A DNA stretch of 64,000 nt. Origin: Symsagittifera roscoffensis (Eukaryota > Xenacoelomorpha > Acoela > Convolutidae). Below are positions 34,601 through 47,100 of this stretch, one piece after another. Made by a program: the position numbers and the translations under genes. Positions within the stretch are counted from its first letter, which is position 1, and each line of letters opens with the position of its first letter. The notes beneath the pieces were generated by a model. It searched no databases, was not told where the DNA came from, and saw nothing but the letters and a program-made list of their open reading frames with translations. The stretch spans positions 78,555,200 to 78,619,199 of the forward strand of contig NC_087062.1 in NCBI RefSeq assembly GCF_963678635.1. Reading direction: 5' to 3'.

Positions 34601-35312
34601 AAGTTCAATTTCTTGAAAGAAAAGTTGTTTACCGGCAAAAAGTTTAGTTCGCAAGTATAAAAAATTTCGCTGACGGTGCCTTCTAAAAGTGAGATTATTG
34701 CTCTCATTGACCTGCTTAAAGCAACGTGGATCTTTATTTAAAGAGCAACTTTGAATATCTCACTAACGCTCAGAAAAAACCCATAGTCCAGCGGAACTAA
34801 CCCTGAGCCATGGTCAAACGAGTCAAGATATCTGAGACTCAAAAGCAAATGTGATATTTTCCTTTGTTAACTTAAGTCTCAACTTTAGAGTACTCGCACA
34901 TGTCTGGGCTACGCAACCTCGCAAAAAAACCTTTCGCCAAATAAATTACAGCAACAAACAAAACCTATCATAAATGACTGGATGATAGGTCAGAGAGAAT
35001 TTCAAGTCAACGAGTGGTTCACCTCGGGAACTGCGGGAGTAGGAGGATTGAGTCGTTGAATAGGTCGTTTAGAACTTATCTTTTTTTAGTGATTATATAT
35101 TTTTGATTGGAACCTGATGGCTGGAGGAGGGTAAAATAAAACAACTCACGATTTTGAAGTGTTTTTCTGAAACTAAAAAAGGTTCTTCACATTGTCAAAG
35201 GATTGCAATCAAGGACATTCTCTAAGCTCTTAGATTCTTTTTCAAAACAAGTTAATCTGACTTGGCTCGAAAAAATAGCAGATGTATCATCATTATTTAT
35301 GATAAAGAAACA
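34601..35312. other. Intergenic, no gene seen
   Basis: Nothing recognisable in either strand. Confidence 0.45.
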
Positions 35313-35945
35313 CAACCAACTGACAGTTGGAAAAGAGTAATGAACACAAGAAACAGAAAGAACAACTGAATTAGTTTTTGAAAAAAAAACAACTACATTC
35401 GAATTTTAAAGAAACCATAGTCAACAGTGTTGGAAAAGAGTCAAGGAACGCAACGAAACATGGATTTATATTTTGAAAGAACTTTCGAATTTCAAGGACA
35501 AAAAAAAAGATGGCCTTTGAATTTCTGAAACAAATTATGATTGACCATTAAGAGGCTACATTGTGCATTTTGTGAATCCAGCGCACAGTTTGGCCTCGTA
35601 TTGAAACTTTTTTTGATAAAATTAACCCAATTTGAAGAAAACTGGATCAAAAGGTTAAAAAAATTTTCGCTGGGAAATTCGATAATTAAATAACACTTTC
35701 GGCACTCTAAGTCGATCACGTTTTTCGCGACCTCAACACTTTTGCCGATCGATAGTGGAGTTTGCTTCCCTCTAAGAAAGGAAATGAACTGAACTTAAAA
35801 AGAAATCAAAAAATGAAACCATGAAAAATAAATTTGAGCCTTAACAAATGTTAAGACTTTTCTTGAAAAAAAAAACGAAAAAAAAAATCATGGTGACCTA
35901 TATAAGAGTTTGAACTACGTTCATTGACTCTTAAAAAACCATGTC
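35313..35945 (+). repeat. Family C dispersed repeat
   Basis: Starts ACAACCAACTGACAGTTGG, with a second partial start near 35408 (CATAGTCAACAGTGTTGG) nested in it, and ends in the GACCTATATAAGAG block. Confidence 0.65.
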
Positions 35946-36468
35946 CATAGAGCTCCTTGAATTTCCAGAACAATTTATAATGGTGCTTTTTTGAAGCTGG
36001 GAAGTTTCAGCTGTGAAATTTAAATTCAGCTCAGAAATCTGAATTTGAATTAAGCTGCGAAATGAACTGAATTTAAAAAGAATTCAAAAGTCTAACCGCT
36101 AAGGCAAGGCTCCCGTTGCGCAGAAAAATTCGGTATTTTCTGCTGAAATTATGGCGCCTTATTTTCGATTAAGGGATCTCGTTTTAAGCAACTATTTAAA
36201 AAGATCTTTAAATGAAAAAAATATATTTGCTTTAAATGAAAAATAAAAAATATATGACATAAACAACTTTATCAGAGAATCGGTAAGAGAAAAAATTTTT
36301 GTAGTTGTTAAAATAAAAAAGAAAAAGAAAGATATCGCCGTGTCCAGCAATCCATTATGCAAAACAATATCTATTTTCATTTAACCAATCCAATTTTTAA
36401 ATTTTCATTTAAATATTTTTAAATGAAGATATCCTAAATAAGTTTTAAAAAAAACGATGGACGGATTT

Positions 36469-36613
36469 TGTTAAGTATATGCTCCCCTTTTGCAAAAGAG
36501 GGCCATATTCGTTACAAGGTACAAAATTCGTATATGCTTAACTACTCAATTCTTCGTTTATAGGGGGCCAATTCGCTGCAAGGCACAATAGGGGAGAATA
36601 TAATTAACAAGTT
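36469..36613. mobile_element. Small TIR element with internal direct repeat
   Basis: TTGTTAAGTATATGCTCCCC at the left mirrors a right end whose complement is CTTGTTAATTATATTCTCCCC. Inside, GGGCCATATTCGTTACAAGG and GGGCCAATTCGCTGCAAGG are direct repeats about 59 bp apart. The ends resemble family B. Confidence 0.5.
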
Positions 36614-36957
36614 CTTGATGTACTTTACATTAATTACGGACAAATGAAAAAACGGGATCATTAACTATTTATATGATCCGTTCAACCAACTATTTAGCTG
36701 GGATTCAAACCATTTGAAATTTAGCTGGGTTGAGATAACAAAAATCAGTTGACCCTTTTGTTCGATACATTAATACAACCTTGAAAAGAAGATACAAAAA
36801 CTAGTCTTCGAAGAATTTCAAGAAGAGCTCAATCAATAGCGTAAAAACAAGCACAACTGAAACACATGGACTTCGAAACATTAAATCAAATCGCATTCCT
36901 GGCTACTTTAATGTCCATAACCGTCAGTGATCTTGATGTGTTGTATTTTTTTGTTGT

Positions 36958-37300
36958 ACAATTCAGCCAATTTTAAATTCAGACAATTCAGCCAAAAACA
37001 CACACAATTCAGCCAATTTTACATAACGCTAGATTCGAAAGAAAAAAATCGGAATTGGAGTTATTTCTCGGTTTAAGGTCGCCGGTGGGCGCGCTACGCG
37101 CGCGTCGCGGTTTAACCGGCTCTAAATTTGGTATAGAATCCTACCCTCTGTTGGCAAGGTCGCAAAACAATGGAGCGACTGCGGCGGTCACTATTATTGG
37201 CTGAATTGTCTCTGGCTGAATTGTTTGCATACTTTTGGCTGAACTGTCTGAATTTCAAATCGGCTGAATTGTTTTTGGCCGAATTGTCTGGACGCGATTT
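36958..37300. mobile_element. Inverted-repeat element with CAATTCAGCCA subterminal repeats
   Basis: CAATTCAGCCA-type units recur on the left (about 36960-37022), and their complement TGGCTGAATTGT recurs on the right (about 37196-37290). A GC-rich palindromic stretch (GCGCGCTACGCGCGCG) lies at 37089-37106. The short minus ORF here is only a translation of the repeats. Confidence 0.6.
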
Positions 37301-37812
37301 TTTACAGCTTACCAAAAATAAAACTTCGAGATAATTTCAAAAAAACCAATTGTTCAACAAAAAAGACCATTTTTTAGTGACGGGGAACGGTTATCCGCTA
37401 AATGCACAAGTTTTCCTTTAGTAAGACCAAATTTTACGACTCACTTAAAACTCAAAAATTGCAATTAATCATCATGCTCTGCGATCTCAGCTATATAGAA
37501 GTGACGTACAAAAAACTGAATTAAGGAACTGCACTGCAGATAACAGATTATGTATCTAAACTAAAGTTAGCACCCGTAATCTACAGAAAGATCAGGAAAA
37601 TTATGTAAATTTCAGTCAATCATAATTAGTTTTCAACTAATTTGATGGAAATTGTTGAAAGATATTTATCTCTCGTTTTAGGGGGTCTTTTTAGTTATAC
37701 CCATCCCCCTAAATGATAGAAATTTAAAATTTTTATTACAAAATTGGATCGATTATATTAAAAAATGCTAAGGCGATAACCTGAGCCTCGAATTATCCCA
37801 AAATGGGAATTA

Positions 37813-38290
37813 AACATAGCCAACTGACAGGTGGAAAAGAGTAAGGAACACAAGGAAACAGAAAAAAAACTAATTTTTTTTTGAAAAAAATTCAATTTTC
37901 GAATTTTGAAGAAAAAATATATATGCCCTTAAAGCTCTTTGAATTTCATGAATAATTTATGGTTAATTCTTTTTTGAAAAAAAAATTAACCCAATTTGAA
38001 AAAACTGGATCAGTATGTGAAATTTTAATTCGCTTGGAAATCTAATAATTAATAAATTCCATTTTCGAAATTTAGAAGTCGATCACATTTTTCGTGACCT
38101 TTACATTTTGCTGCTCGATAGTGAAGTTTGCATTCCTTTGAACAAAGGAAAAGAATTGAAATTAAAAAAATCAAAAGTCCAACCGCAACAAATCAAAATA
38201 GATCGTGAACAAATTTTAAACTTTTTCCTGAAAAAAAACCAAGATCTATAGAGTTCTCACTACGTTGATTTTTCTTGTAAACAATTTGGG
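37813..38290 (+). repeat. Family C dispersed repeat
   Basis: ACATAGCCAACTGACAGGTGG start, AATTAACCCAATTTGAAAAA, TTTTTCGTGACC and the CCAAGATCTAT end; about 480 bp. Confidence 0.7.
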
Positions 38291-38437
38291 AACATAATCA
38301 AATTCTGAGGAGAGAAAATTGAACAACGAGCCAATTAGAAGCCTAATTAGCTTTGTTTTTACCAGTCCTATATAACTATTTTGCCTTGCTCAGCAATGTC
38401 GATCCAATATTGTTGTTAGAACTTTCATTTTTGTTTT

Positions 38438-38592
38438 TCACCATTTACGGGGGTATAAGCGACAAGATCCGTCTCCGGGTTTGGGGGTAGCCGTTCTTCT
38501 ACTTCTATTCGATATTGAGGACTTGGATGTTGTGGCTGTTTGATCTGGTTGTTTGCTAGTACCGGCATTTGTAGCAGCGTCGCGAAAAGTGC
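38438..38592 (-). CDS. Candidate terminal exon
   Basis: After an acceptor TCCCTAATTCAG (38593 on) the frame reads GTFRDAATNAGTSKQPDQTA, then a Ser/Thr/Arg-rich stretch, to TGA at 38438-38440. The 155 nt are two bases plus 51 codons, which fits in phase onto the donor of the zinc-finger exon at 42823. The overlapping frame ending at 38425 is also open (...PETDLVAYTPVNGEKQK), so the frame is not settled. Confidence 0.3.
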
Positions 38593-39115
38593 CTGAATTA
38601 GGGATATGTGTTATGTAACAAACTGAGTAATGAGCACCTATACATGAGCTCAGTTGTGAACTGCATAGTACTATCAACTTTATGATTACAAAATACTTTT
38701 CAAACGAAATTTGGAGCTATACTGTTGTTAGTACTGCTGTGGAGTACTGTATTGGGGAATTATTTTCCGACAAAATTGGTGGCTATATTTTTTTTGGTAG
38801 CAGGACATAATACCCTGTTCCACTCAAATTGCCCTATAGCGTTTCAAAGTATACTCAAACTTGATCTATGCCATTTTACCCAATTTTCTAACTTATCATA
38901 TACTAAATTACCTGAAGCCGAATTGTGTCGCAATTAGTTTTAATCTTCGATGAAGTAATTAAATTCCAAAATCTAAACTTTAAACCTGCACGTGCTATTT
39001 CATTTCAAGCCAGAGTTTAAGACTTAATTGAAATGCAAATTCAAACTAATTGTTGTGACAACATAAATTCACGTTTTGCCCAGAGATTGTAGGCTAAAAA
39101 AACTAACTAAGTTTG

Positions 39116-42011
39116 ATCCGCAAATATCACAACTTTCGAGCAGATAGATGCAAAAACTATTTCATTAGAGTAACTCAATAGTACAGTAACTCAAAAGTCG
39201 CACTCTTGTATTTGATGGCCACGATTATACCAAAAAGTGGAAAAGTTCAAGATGGCACTCCCACAAATGCAAGGCGATGATCTGATGTCTCGACGCAAGG
39301 ATCACAGCCACGAAGTCTCTCCTGGTCGATCCGAAGCACAAATTTTTGTTCAATAGATGAAACAAGATACCATATTCCGGCAAGTGCCGGACAAAAAAGC
39401 AGTGCAATTAGCTTTACCTCTCATTCTGCGTTAAACATTTTAAAAACCAAAACAGTGTGAGAGTTACTGTCTTTTCGACACCGGTATCGATTATTTAATT
39501 GCGGGGACTGCGAAAACTTGAAGACTCTTGAGTTGACACGAGATCTATGGCTTTGTTTTGACATCTTCAAAATGTGCTCAATGCAAATTTTATCAACTAT
39601 ATACATTCCAAATTCAAATGACAGGATTTTACGCCCAAGCATTTATGCTTTGCATTCCAACAAACGAGAGCATACCATGAGCTCAATTTGGCACTACGAC
39701 TGATTTTTGTTTCGTATTAATTGACAGTGTTACCGTTGCGTTTGATCAAATAATTGGAGAAATTGAGAGAGTTGTGATCACTGAGTTAGATGAGACCATT
39801 AGTGAAAAACTGGATGCAGTTGCCTCCTATGATTAAAAAAAGCTACATCAAAGGAGAGACATTAGTTCGAAACAACCGAGAGCCATTCTTTCCTTAACGT
39901 TCTGGAACCACTCAAAAGAAGCCTCAGCTGGCCTGGTAAGAACAAAAAACGCCGTAGAGGAATGACTTCTTGGTGTCACTGCCCCCTTTCAAGGCAGTTA
40001 AGTATGTTCCTCGACCAAGTCCAACTCTATGCAACCCGAGTCGTAAAAAGTATCGATAAATGAACGAACGAGTAACAAACATTGAAAATAGATTCAATAA
40101 AGAATCATAAACTATTTATATTCTCTTGCGCCATTGAGCTACTCTTAAAGATCAACTTCCAAAACTTTAACTGATTGTAAAAAAACACACTTTTTGAGGT
40201 TCCCAGCGTTCCATATGTCTGAAACTTTGGGAAGTGATAGAAGTGAATTACAAAGCAAATTGTCTATATCCGTTTTGCTCATTCAAGTTATTATTGCAAT
40301 TGTACTAAAAACAAATTGTCTATATCCCTTTTGCTCATTCAAGTCATAAGCTCATTCACTCATTATTGCTTATGACTTTTGCACATTCAAGAAACAGATG
40401 CAACCCGTTGCGATTGCAAATTAGTCCGATGTGTTTTGCTCGTTCATGCTTGGATCACATTTTAACTTTGAACAAGTTATTTTTACATTGCTTTGCAATT
40501 AAATTCACATTCGACAACCATTTCATGATTAAAGTGAATAGTTCATTGGTATCTATTCAAATCCGCAAATATCACAACTTTCGAGCAGATCGATGCAAAA
40601 ACTATTTCATTAGAGTAACTCAATAGTACAGTAACTCAAAAGTCGCACTCTTGTATTTGATGGCCACGATTATACCAAAAAGCAAAAAGTGGAAAAGTTC
40701 AAGATGGCACTCCCACAAATGCAAGGCGATGATCTGATGTCTCGACGCAAGGATCACAGCCACGAAGTCTCTCCTGGTCGATCCGAAGCACAAATTTTTG
40801 TTCAATAGATGAAACAAGATACCATATTCCGGCAATTGCCGGACAAAAAAGCAGTGCAATTAGCTTTACCTCTCATTCTGCGTTAAACATTTTAAAAACC
40901 AAAACAGTGTGAGAGTTACTGTCTTTTCGACACCGGTATCGATTATTTAATTGCGGGGTCTGCGAAAACTTGAAGACTCTTGAGTTGACACGAGATCTAT
41001 GGCTTTGTTTTGACATCTTCAAAATGTGCTCAATGCAAATTTTATCAACTATATACATTCCAAATTCAAATGACAGGATTTTACGCCCAAGCATTTATGC
41101 TTTGCATTCCAACAAACGAGAGCATACCATGAGCTCAATTTGGCACTACGACTGATTTTTGTTTCGTATTAATTGACAGTGTTACCGTTGCGTTTGATCA
41201 AATAATTGGAGAAATTGAGAGAGTTGTGATCACTGAGTTAGATGAGACCATTAGTGAAAAACTGGATGCAGTTGCCTCCTATGATTAAAAAAAGCTACAT
41301 CAAAGGAGAGACATTAGTTCGAAACAACCGAGAGCCATTCTTTCCTTAACGTTCTGGAACCACTCAAAAGAAGCCTCAGCTGGCCTGGTAAGAACAAAAA
41401 ACGCCGTAGAGGAATGACTTCTTGGTGTCACTGCCCCCTTTCAAGGCAGTTAAGTATGTTCCTCGACCAAGTCCAACTCTATGCAACCCGAGTCGTAAAA
41501 AGTATCGATAAATGAACGAACGAGTAACAAACATTGAAAATAGATTCAATAAAGAATCATAAACTATTTATATTCTCTTGCGCCATTGAGCTACTCTTAA
41601 AGATCAACTTCCAAAACTTTAACTGATTGTAAAAAAACACACTTTTTGAGGTTCCCAGCGTTCCATATGTCTGAAACTTTGGGAAGTGATAGAAGTGAAT
41701 TACAAAGCAAATTGTCTATATCCGTTTTGCTCATTCAAATTATTATTGCAATTGTACTAAAAACAAATTGTCTATATCCCTTTTGCTCATTCAAGTCATA
41801 AGCTCATTCACTCATTATTGCTTATGACTTTTGCACATTCAAGAACAGATGCAACCCGTTGCGATTGCAAATTAGTCCGATGTGTTTTGCTCGTTCATGC
41901 TTGGATCACATTTTAATTTTGAACAAGTTATTTTTACATTGCTTTGCAATTAAATTCACATTCGACAACCATTTCATGATTAAAGTGAATAGTTCATTGG
42001 TATCTATTCAA
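39116..42011. repeat. 1.45-kb tandem duplication, almost identical
   Basis: Units 39116-40560 and 40561-42011. Differences I noticed: a GCAAAAA insertion near 40682, one A missing near 41844, and scattered single bases. Each unit contains a 32-bp direct repeat (CAAATTGTCTATATCC...) at about 40257/40311 and again at about 41707/41765. Translations show short frames on both strands with no family I know. Confidence 0.95.
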
Positions 42012-42822
42012 AGTTTTTCTACAGAAATATTCAAAGACGAAGAAAAAATTTATCAAAACGGGCGTAGGGTTAACTAAAATAGGTTAAGTTGGAATGTAGG
42101 CTAAAGCGCCACGAGGTAATTATGTATAAGTAAATTGGAACAGAGTAAATCGTCATGTAACTATTTTTTTATTAAATTATGGAAAGCCTAGTTTCAAGAC
42201 CATTTTGGACAATATTTACTTCTGAAATTAACAAAACTTTTATATCTTATAAAAAAACTTAACTACCACTCTGAAAGTCTTTATTTTTTGTTTGAACTAC
42301 TTACCGGGTCTGAAAATGCCAGTTTTCATCATCTGCTTCAAATTTTTCAAAACGCGTGAAACAAAGTTGGATAACTTGGACAGCTCTGATCATTTGCTCT
42401 TGGTCTATGTAAAAATTTTATTGGAATTCGAAGGAAATGTTGTCCAAAATGGACATTGAAAACAGGCATTTTAGAAAGTAAAATCTTGAGTTAGCGCTTA
42501 ATTTTGTCCACCAGTGTACTTAAATGGTCAGCAGTACTCACAATTGCCCTAATATAGTTAAAAGTCAAAATTAAAAGTAAAAAAGCTCACTTACGACAAA
42601 ACATATTTTTTCTGTTGTAAATTAGCTGAAAGATTTTAAAAATTGCTCAAAACTATAATTTAATACTTCAATTTGTATTCTAATTGTTGTAAAAATTAGT
42701 ATTACTTTCTTTGCAAACAAATTTGAAGTAAATTTAAATAGAAACCATACCGCGAAAAACAATTTTAGAAGAAAAAGCACGGATAAGTTAGCCGTTCGTT
42801 TAGTGAATTAAATTATTAATAC
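42012..42822. other. Presumed intron or intergenic sequence
   Basis: AT-rich, with no exon recognised between the tandem duplication and the zinc-finger exon. Confidence 0.4.
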
Positions 42823-43041
42823 CTGAAAGGCTACTTTCTGCAATACCGACTGTAAACAAGGTTCCCTCCGAAGCCCCACGTAGGTCCGGGAGAGTTTCGG
42901 TGCCCCCTCTTCCCGGGACTGCCTTTCCGTCTTTGTGAGTCTGGCAAGCGGCACATTTGACAGCATCTGCGTTATTACGGATGAAGCAAACGCCACAGCT
43001 CCACTGTCCTGGCTGAAGTCCAAACTTGAGAGCAAATGAAT
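42823..43041 (-). CDS. RanBP2/Nup153-type zinc-finger exon of a larger gene
   Basis: An acceptor TTCTTCTGTTTAG and a donor GTATTA bound a 219-nt exon, phase 1 on both sides. It encodes GLQPGQWSCGVCFIRNNADA followed by VKCAACQTHKDG, matching the RanBP2-type finger W-x-C-x2-C-x10-C-x2-C with the conserved N between the Cys pairs. Such fingers bind Ran or RNA; the sequence around it is closest in my recollection to Nup153/RanBP2 nucleoporins. Other exons are not identified with confidence; 38438-38592 is a possible downstream one. A solitary retained exon of a pseudogene is the alternative. Confidence 0.65.
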
Positions 43042-43295
43042 CTAAACAGAAGAAATTTTTTCGTCCCTGTTTGATGAGACAAATTTTGAGCAATGCTAGG
43101 GTTAGTGGCCATTATAAGTATTGCCAACTTGTTCTTTTAAACGAGTTAGCAGGAACAATTTCTTCAGAGCCAAAGTTCACAATATCGGAAGCATTCAACG
43201 ACAAACGTGATCATTCGTGGCAACGTACATGGAACAAAAAACAGCATCTTACCATTTTTTCAAAAAATGCCTATTTTTCTGCCATCAAATTGGCG

Positions 43296-43478
43296 GGATC
43301 TACTAAACAATCCCCCCTATGATATCTAATTAACAACCCCCCCCCCCCCCCTATGAATAAATACAGTACATAGCTTTCTATTGCGAATTCTAATTTTGCA
43401 GCAATGAAAATTCGACTTTCAATCTCCTTAACAATCTCCCTCCTTTCTTAAAAGGGGTGGAGATTGTTAAGTAGATCC
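43296..43478. mobile_element. TIR element family B with 7-bp target duplication
   Basis: GGATCTACTAAACAATCCCC at the left, GGAGATTGTTAAGTAGATCC at the right. Flanked by AATTGGC at 43288-43294 and 43479-43485, with one extra G on the left. Confidence 0.75.
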
Positions 43479-43860
43479 AATTGGCTTGAAGCAGCGCGGC
43501 TGAAGAACAATGAGACCATCCTAGTGCATGATGATACAAGAAAAACAATATATCCCGAAAGTAAATTACAAAAAAACGAGCAATTTTCATTACTGGATCG
43601 ATCTAATTAACAAACCCCCCCCCCCCCCTATGAATAAATACAGTACATAGCTTTCTATTGCGAATTCTAATTTTGCAGCAATGAAAATTCGACTTTCAAT
43701 CTCCTTAACAATCTCCCTCCTTTCTTAAAAGGGGTGGAGATTGTTAAGTAGATCCAATTGGCTTGAAGCAGCGCGGCTGAAGAACAATGAGACCATCCTA
43801 GTGCATGATGATACAAGAAAAACAATATATCCCGAAAGTAAATTACAAAAAAACGAGCAA
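43324..43860. repeat. 260-bp direct duplication spanning part of a family B element
   Basis: 43324-43582 and 43601-43860 are nearly identical, separated by 18 bp. Each starts ATCTAATTAACAA then a C-run and ends AAAAACGAGCAA, so the duplication took part of the element and its right flank. Confidence 0.9.
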
Positions 43861-44166
43861 GTGTGCAAGAAAATCTAAGACTCGATGCAATTTAAACCAT
43901 GGGATAAACGAACAAACAGCTAGTAAATTGAAAACAGCTTATTATTTTTTCTGAAATTGAACAGAAATAGACAAAACGTCCAGCAAATTAGCTGCGCTCC
44001 AACAAATTTGCGTCAGACGGTAGAAATGACAGCACCTGCTGCAAATTAATGTTCAGCAATTCCATTCCAATTGCCGGCAACTCAACCCTACTTCGTCAGA
44101 AGCGAGAATCGACAAACTCGTCGTCAGAAACGTGTCGTCTTTTTAGCCGCGGAGCTGTTGTTGTTG
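43861..44166. other. 3' flank of LINE
   Basis: Probably the 3' untranslated end of the minus-strand LINE plus flank. No poly(A) tail recognised. Confidence 0.4.
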
Positions 44167-47100
44167 TTAGTTGCCCATAGGGGGAGCGTCATGCGAGCTT
44201 GGCCCGAGTCCAAGGAACATTGCTTCTTCGGCCAGCCGTAGTTACAAGTCTGTTGGGGTCAGTTCAGGCGGTTTTGTGGGGCAGTTAAAGAGGTGAAGGG
44301 TAGTATAGGGAGACAGACAGTGGGCACAGTTCGGGGGGACATTGGGTACTATTCTATTAAGATTGGTAATTGAAAATGGGGAGTCGCCGGATCTGAGCTG
44401 TGATAACGTGCACCTTGTTGAACGGGGGAGCAGTTCCTCAGTCGGTAAACATCAGGCATTTGTTACGTGGTTTGTGTGGACCCTTCTTAAAAGATGTTTA
44501 AAATTATCAAAAACGAAGTCGCTTCGGTCCGTGTTATCGTGAAACGGGGCAAAACCGCTTGGATCGAAGATTATTTTTTCAAGTTCTTCTTATAAAATTG
44601 ATTTAATGTTAGGTTTGATTTGTCTGGGAGAAGAGGGAAACCTAAGATAGAAATGAAAGGGATGGAAGTGAAAGTACGATTCAGAAAAATACTGGGTAGA
44701 TAAAAGTAGATGGTGCTGTTGCACGAATAGTAGTTTGCAATCAGTGTTTTGAACGGTTTGTAAATTGAGCAGCATTTGAACTATTTGTAATTTGTTCCGG
44801 AAGGAATTACTTGCAGCAGGGGACCAAACTGGGCAGGAGTAATCGAGCATTGGTCTGATCAGAGACTTGAACGTTACAAGCAATGTTTCTTTGGATTATC
44901 CCCAGTTCTCCCGGACAGAGCCTTCAGGATCAATATACTGCGCGCTGCTTTTATGGCGGTTTGCTTAAAATGCTCCGCAAAGTTGAGTGACGGGATAAAA
45001 CACTCCGGGTCATAAAAGTATTTGTTTTTTTTTTCGACCGGGAAAATTGAAGAATCTATTAAAACCGTTGGTTTGGAAATGAACTCTTTGTTGTGGGAGC
45101 TGAAGAGGCTCACTGATCCTTTCGAGAAAGAAAACACTAGGTGTCTTTTCTTAAAGCAACTCATGGAGCTCTTTTAAGTAATTGGTTAAAAAGCCGGACG
45201 CCTCGACGATATTACTTGATTGTACAAAAAGAGTGAAAATCGTCTGCGTAAGATTGAAGTTTTTCTTTCGAGTGGCCTTAGCCTCTCGCAAACATGGATT
45301 CAGACCTTTCCACTCAATTACTACGGTCCTGTCTACAAAAGAATTTTCCAAATCAGATGATTTTAACTAAAAGAGACCCCCAAAACGACAGCCCTGCAAT
45401 CAAAAGAATTTTTCATTTCGGATGACTTTAACCAAAAGAGACCCCAGACAGTAACAGCATCTCTTGACTTGTTGAAAGCCTGCGCTATGTTATGCCATCG
45501 TACAAAACAAACTACTGCACGGCTCTAGCATACGTGAAGGGATAGTCAAATGGCTCTCAAATTACATTAGCGGGCGCCGAGCCAAGACTCTATTCAGAAA
45601 TAATTTATCGAGAAGTAGGATTGTCCATACAGAGGTTCCTCAAGGTTCAGTCCTTTCCCCTACTCTTTTTAACTTCTAGGAACATGATGCTCCTATATAC
45701 GTTGAAGTTCAAAAGAGTGGGAGAAAGTACTGAAGCTTGAGGAACCCCTGCATGGACTATCCTAGTTGCCGATAGTTTATTTCTGAATAGAGTCTTGGCT
45801 TGGCGCCCACTAAGGTAATTTGAGAGCCAACTGACTATCCCTTCAAATATGCTAGAGCCGTGCAGAAGTTTGTTTAAAGTACGGTGGCATACCATGTCGA
45901 AGATTTTTGACAAGTCAAGATTGGCTAGTACTCTTCGTTTTGGGGGTCTCTTTTGGCTAAAACCACTTGATATAAGAAATTGTAGACAGAGCTGTAGCAG
46001 TTAAAAGGAAAGGTCTGAATCCGTGTTAGTCGGAGGCTTAAGTTAGATGAGCGGCAAGTTTGGGTATGATTAGAGGCTTCCAAAAATTTAACTGTCTTTA
46101 ACTGCTGGACTGAGGATAGATACCGGACGACACGAATCAGCCGATTTAAAATCTTTGTTGGGTTTGGGTAGAAGAACAACTTGAAGATTTTTTCCAGAAT
46201 AGGGGATTTTAATTATAAGCGAGGGAGAGGTTGAAAGTATGAGCCAGAAATTCAATTGCAATTGGCCTTAAATATTTTAAAAAAATATATGGTACGCAGA
46301 CCGTCGGAACCTAGCGCTCTGGAGGGTTTAGCGGACTTGATGACGGTTGCAGTATCTATTGGATCAAATTTATCTTGGTTTTCTAGCCTAAGTTTAGAAA
46401 CTTTTCGTTTAGTTTCTCTCTGCTCCCTGTTTGATTGATGTTTTCTTAGTTGCATATATTGATGTTAAAAGCATTTAAAATGTCTTTTGTTGTAAGCTTT
46501 TTTTCTCATTAAAATCATTAACAGTAACATCATTTACTTCGCTTCATTTGAAGAACGGACGATTTTCCAGAATTTGCTTGACGCCGTGCGGTGACTGAAC
46601 ATCTGGAGAAAGTCTCGCTAACGTTTTTCTTTGCTCTTAGCAGTTATTTTTTGTATTTCGGTGTTTTAAAAACTTTGTTTCGGTTTTAAACGATCTCCTA
46701 GTCAAATTTGGTCTCCCTCTCCTACCAGGGATTTAGCTTCTGGAGGGAGAACAGCTAAAAAGAAACGATGCCATCCGGCGGGCATGTGGTGACGAGCGGT
46801 TGCTAAAATCCTGTCACGTAGTTGTTTCTCCGCGGTTATTAAATCATGCGGCAGGGGCAGTGATTCTAGTACCTGTTCGATTTCTTCACTTAACTTGGCC
46901 AGTCGGTTTTTTAAAATAAACGTAAGTCTTTTTGAGAGAGAAAGGGATTTCATCGCTCAAAGGAAGTTACAGGAAGATGATCTGATCCTGAAGTTAAAAG
47001 TTTGCCAACTCAAAGACAGTAGATGCGAAGGAGATGCTAAAGATACGTCCGGCGAAGACGAAGAAGTTTCATCGTTTAGTGGGGTAAAAATTGAGTTGTT

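Noticed and set aside
37112-37315. Minus ORF rich in Asn/Ser/Ala
   Set aside because: A translation of the TGGCTGAATTGT repeats.
39225-41155. Paired ORFs in the tandem duplication
   Set aside because: Present twice only because the DNA is duplicated; open on both strands, no known domain.
43330-43350. Repeats as a CRISPR array or telomere
   Set aside because: No regular repeat-spacer spacing anywhere in the window, and a eukaryotic context; the C-runs belong to family B elements.
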